Below are positions 12,720 through 14,147 of a stretch of DNA of 14,147 nt, one piece after another; the first letter of the stretch is position 1; every line of letters begins with the position of its first letter. A program made the translations under genes and the position numbers. Source of the stretch: CAIKZD01 sp041675165 (GTDB lineage Bacteria > Patescibacteriota > Minisyncoccia > Moranbacterales > UBA2206); contig JBAYUI010000019.1 in NCBI GenBank assembly GCA_041675165.1, positions 1 through 14,147 of the forward strand. The letters run 5' to 3'. The notes beneath the pieces were generated by a model, which saw nothing but the letters and a program-made list of their open reading frames with translations, searched no databases and had not been told where the DNA came from.

Positions 12720-14147
12720 TTAGATAGTTTCTTCTTCCAAGGTTATATTGCCTTCTGTCACCCGATCGATTTCCTCAATCGTCGTAAGACCCTTCACCAC
12801 TTTCAAAATGCCATCCTGTTTCATCGTTAAGATTCCCAGCCGTTCTCTTTCTTTTTCCAACAGCTCCTCCCCACCACCCTTCTCAGTGATGATTGCTCGG
12901 ATGTTATCATTGACCAAAATCGCTTCATAGATGGCCACTCGTCCTTTGATTCCGGTTCCATTGCAGGCATCGCAACCGACACCCTTGAAAAATTTGAGTT
13001 CTGTCTTCGAATCTACCCCGTATTTTTTCAATTCGCTGGCGGATATTTTCTCCACCTCGGCAGCGATGGCTTTCCGCACTGAAGCAGGAATGGCTATTTC
13101 TTTTTTACAATTGGGACAGACTTGGCGCACCAACCGCTGCGCCACTACGATCCGCAAGGATGAAGCCAGAAGGAAAGGTTCGATGCCCATATCGATGAGC
13201 CGCGGGATAGCACCCAGGGCGGTGTTGGTGTGCAAAGTTGAAAACATGAGATGCCCCGTGAGAGCGGCATGCACCGCCAGTTCGGCCGTTTCGCTATCAC
13301 GGATCTCTCCGACCATAATCACATTCGGATCTTGACGCAAAATCGTGCGGAGACCCGACGCGAAAGTATATCCGATTTCCGGCTTGATCTGACTCTGGTT
13401 CAAGCCATCCAAATTATATTCAATCGGGTCTTCCAGCGTAATGATATTCCTTTCTTCCTCGTTCAAAATTTTGAGCAAAGAATAGAGGCTGGTCGATTTT
13501 CCGCTGCCTGTCGGTCCGGTGAAAAGGATCATCCCATAAGTTTCCTTAATGGATTTTTTCACGTCTTCCAGAGATGTGCCCAGAAGGCCTAGGGATTCAA
13601 TATTGGCCAACCCTTGATCCTTATCCAAGATCCTCATCACTACTTTCTCCCCTGAAATCACCGGCAAAGTGGAAACGCGAAAATCTATCTCTTTGCCATT
13701 ATTCGTCGTCCTGAACCTTCCGTCCTGCGGCTTCCTTTTCTCATCAATCTTAAGATTGGCCAAAATTTTTATTCGAGAAATCACAGCCGGCCCGATTTCT
13801 TTAGGTATGATTAAATTTATATGCAGCGTTCCGTCCACGCGAAAACGCACCCGATAATCCTTGTCCATCGGTTCAATATGGATATCAGATGCTCGTCCTT
13901 CTATCGCATGACCAATAATCACCTGCACCAATTTGGTTACGGGTGCGTCCTTAAGGATCTTGTTGCGCGTATCTTCGTCTTTGGGAGAATCCTTTTCTTC
14001 ATTCAAGATGACATTTTCATTGAACGACTTTACGGCCGCTTTCAATATCTCCGTCGGTCCGGTATAGAATTTGATAACTTCATCAAAGACAGCCTGCTTC
14101 GCTGAATATATTTCCAACTCTATATTCCCCTTTTCCGCTACGAACCT
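12720..14147 (-). CDS. pilB: Type IV pilus extension ATPase, 5' end outside the window
   Basis: The reading frame stays open through the right edge, so the first ATG seen (14117) is probably internal. PilB is usually about 560 residues, and the visible part lacks most of the N-terminal domain. Counting from that ATG (465 residues): SDIHIEP (77-83), Walker A GPTGSGKST (201-209), Asp box LEDPIEY, Walker B VIMVGEIRD (267-274), His box TGHLMFSTLHTN (288-298), a zinc site CPNC (334/337) and CDAC (382/385), then the C-terminal MKQDGILKVVKG. All motifs point to the extension motor that drives pilin polymerisation. Confidence 0.95.
   Translation of the reverse strand, partial: RFVAEKGNIELEIYSAKQAVFDEVIKFYTGPTEILKAAVKSFNENVILNEEKDSPKDEDTRNKILKDAPVTKLVQVIIGHAIEGRASDIHIEPMDKDYRVRFRVDGTLHINLIIPKEIGPAVISRIKILANLKIDEKRKPQDGRFRTTNNGKEIDFRVSTLPVISGEKVVMRILDKDQGLANIESLGLLGTSLEDVKKSIKETYGMILFTGPTGSGKSTSLYSLLKILNEEERNIITLEDPIEYNLDGLNQSQIKPEIGYTFASGLRTILRQDPNVIMVGEIRDSETAELAVHAALTGHLMFSTLHTNTALGAIPRLIDMGIEPFLLASSLRIVVAQRLVRQVCPNCKKEIAIPASVRKAIAAEVEKISASELKKYGVDSKTELKFFKGVGCDACNGTGIKGRVAIYEAILVNDNIRAIITEKGGGEELLEKERERLGILTMKQDGILKVVKGLTTIEEIDRVTEGNITLEEETI

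Noticed and set aside
14115..14117. True pilB start at the first ATG seen
   Set aside because: The frame is open to the window edge with coding-like residues, and PilB normally has a longer N-terminal domain.

Overview
The window looks like chromosomal DNA of a Patescibacteria (Candidate Phyla Radiation) bacterium, probably of the Parcubacteria type. The reasons are: tRNA genes with no encoded CCA end, a compact type IV pilus gene cluster, almost no Shine-Dalgarno sites, TGA used as stop (so not the recoded Gracilibacteria-type code), and AT-rich low-complexity repeats between genes and inside ligA. The lineage is an inference from style; no marker here settles it.

Layout: positions 1-320 carry three tRNA genes on the plus strand: a 3' fragment, Met(CAT) and Asp(GTC). 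A bidirectional terminator at 374-397 separates them from everything else, which is on the minus strand. Reading the minus strand in transcription order, from the right edge: pilB (open at the window edge), pilT, pilC, two tandem cysteine-rich pilins, a small unrecognised membrane protein, prepilin peptidase pilD, then minor pilins of FimT/GspH, PilV, PilW/GspJ and PilX/GspK type. The PilX-type protein carries a C-terminal LamG/concanavalin-like domain. A hairpin at 5134-5155 ends this cluster. An extended -10 promoter just after it starts a translationally coupled ligA-gatC-gatA unit, and a membrane-anchored HEPN-like protein follows.

How the parts fit: PilB and PilT would power pilus extension and retraction, PilC is the membrane platform, PilD cleaves the prepilins, the two tandem pilins are the likely fibre subunits, and the FimT/PilV/PilW/PilX set is a minor-pilin (tip) complex. 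The LamG domain would sit at the tip and could bind a host or partner surface, which fits an episymbiotic lifestyle. The pilMNO genes are not in the window. LigA (NAD+-dependent DNA ligase) and GatC/GatA (amidotransferase) are housekeeping; gatB is not present here.

The most unusual part is ligA. It is about 90 residues longer than usual because of at least four in-frame insertions made of palindromic or low-complexity DNA repeats. One lies between the two cysteine pairs of the zinc finger and another just upstream of the catalytic lysine motif. This resembles the behaviour of Rickettsia palindromic elements, but with different sequences. Other points of interest are the eight conserved cysteines in both fibre pilins, a long imperfect inverted repeat between the pilin genes, and the HEPN motif. 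No gene-free stretch exceeds 300 bases.
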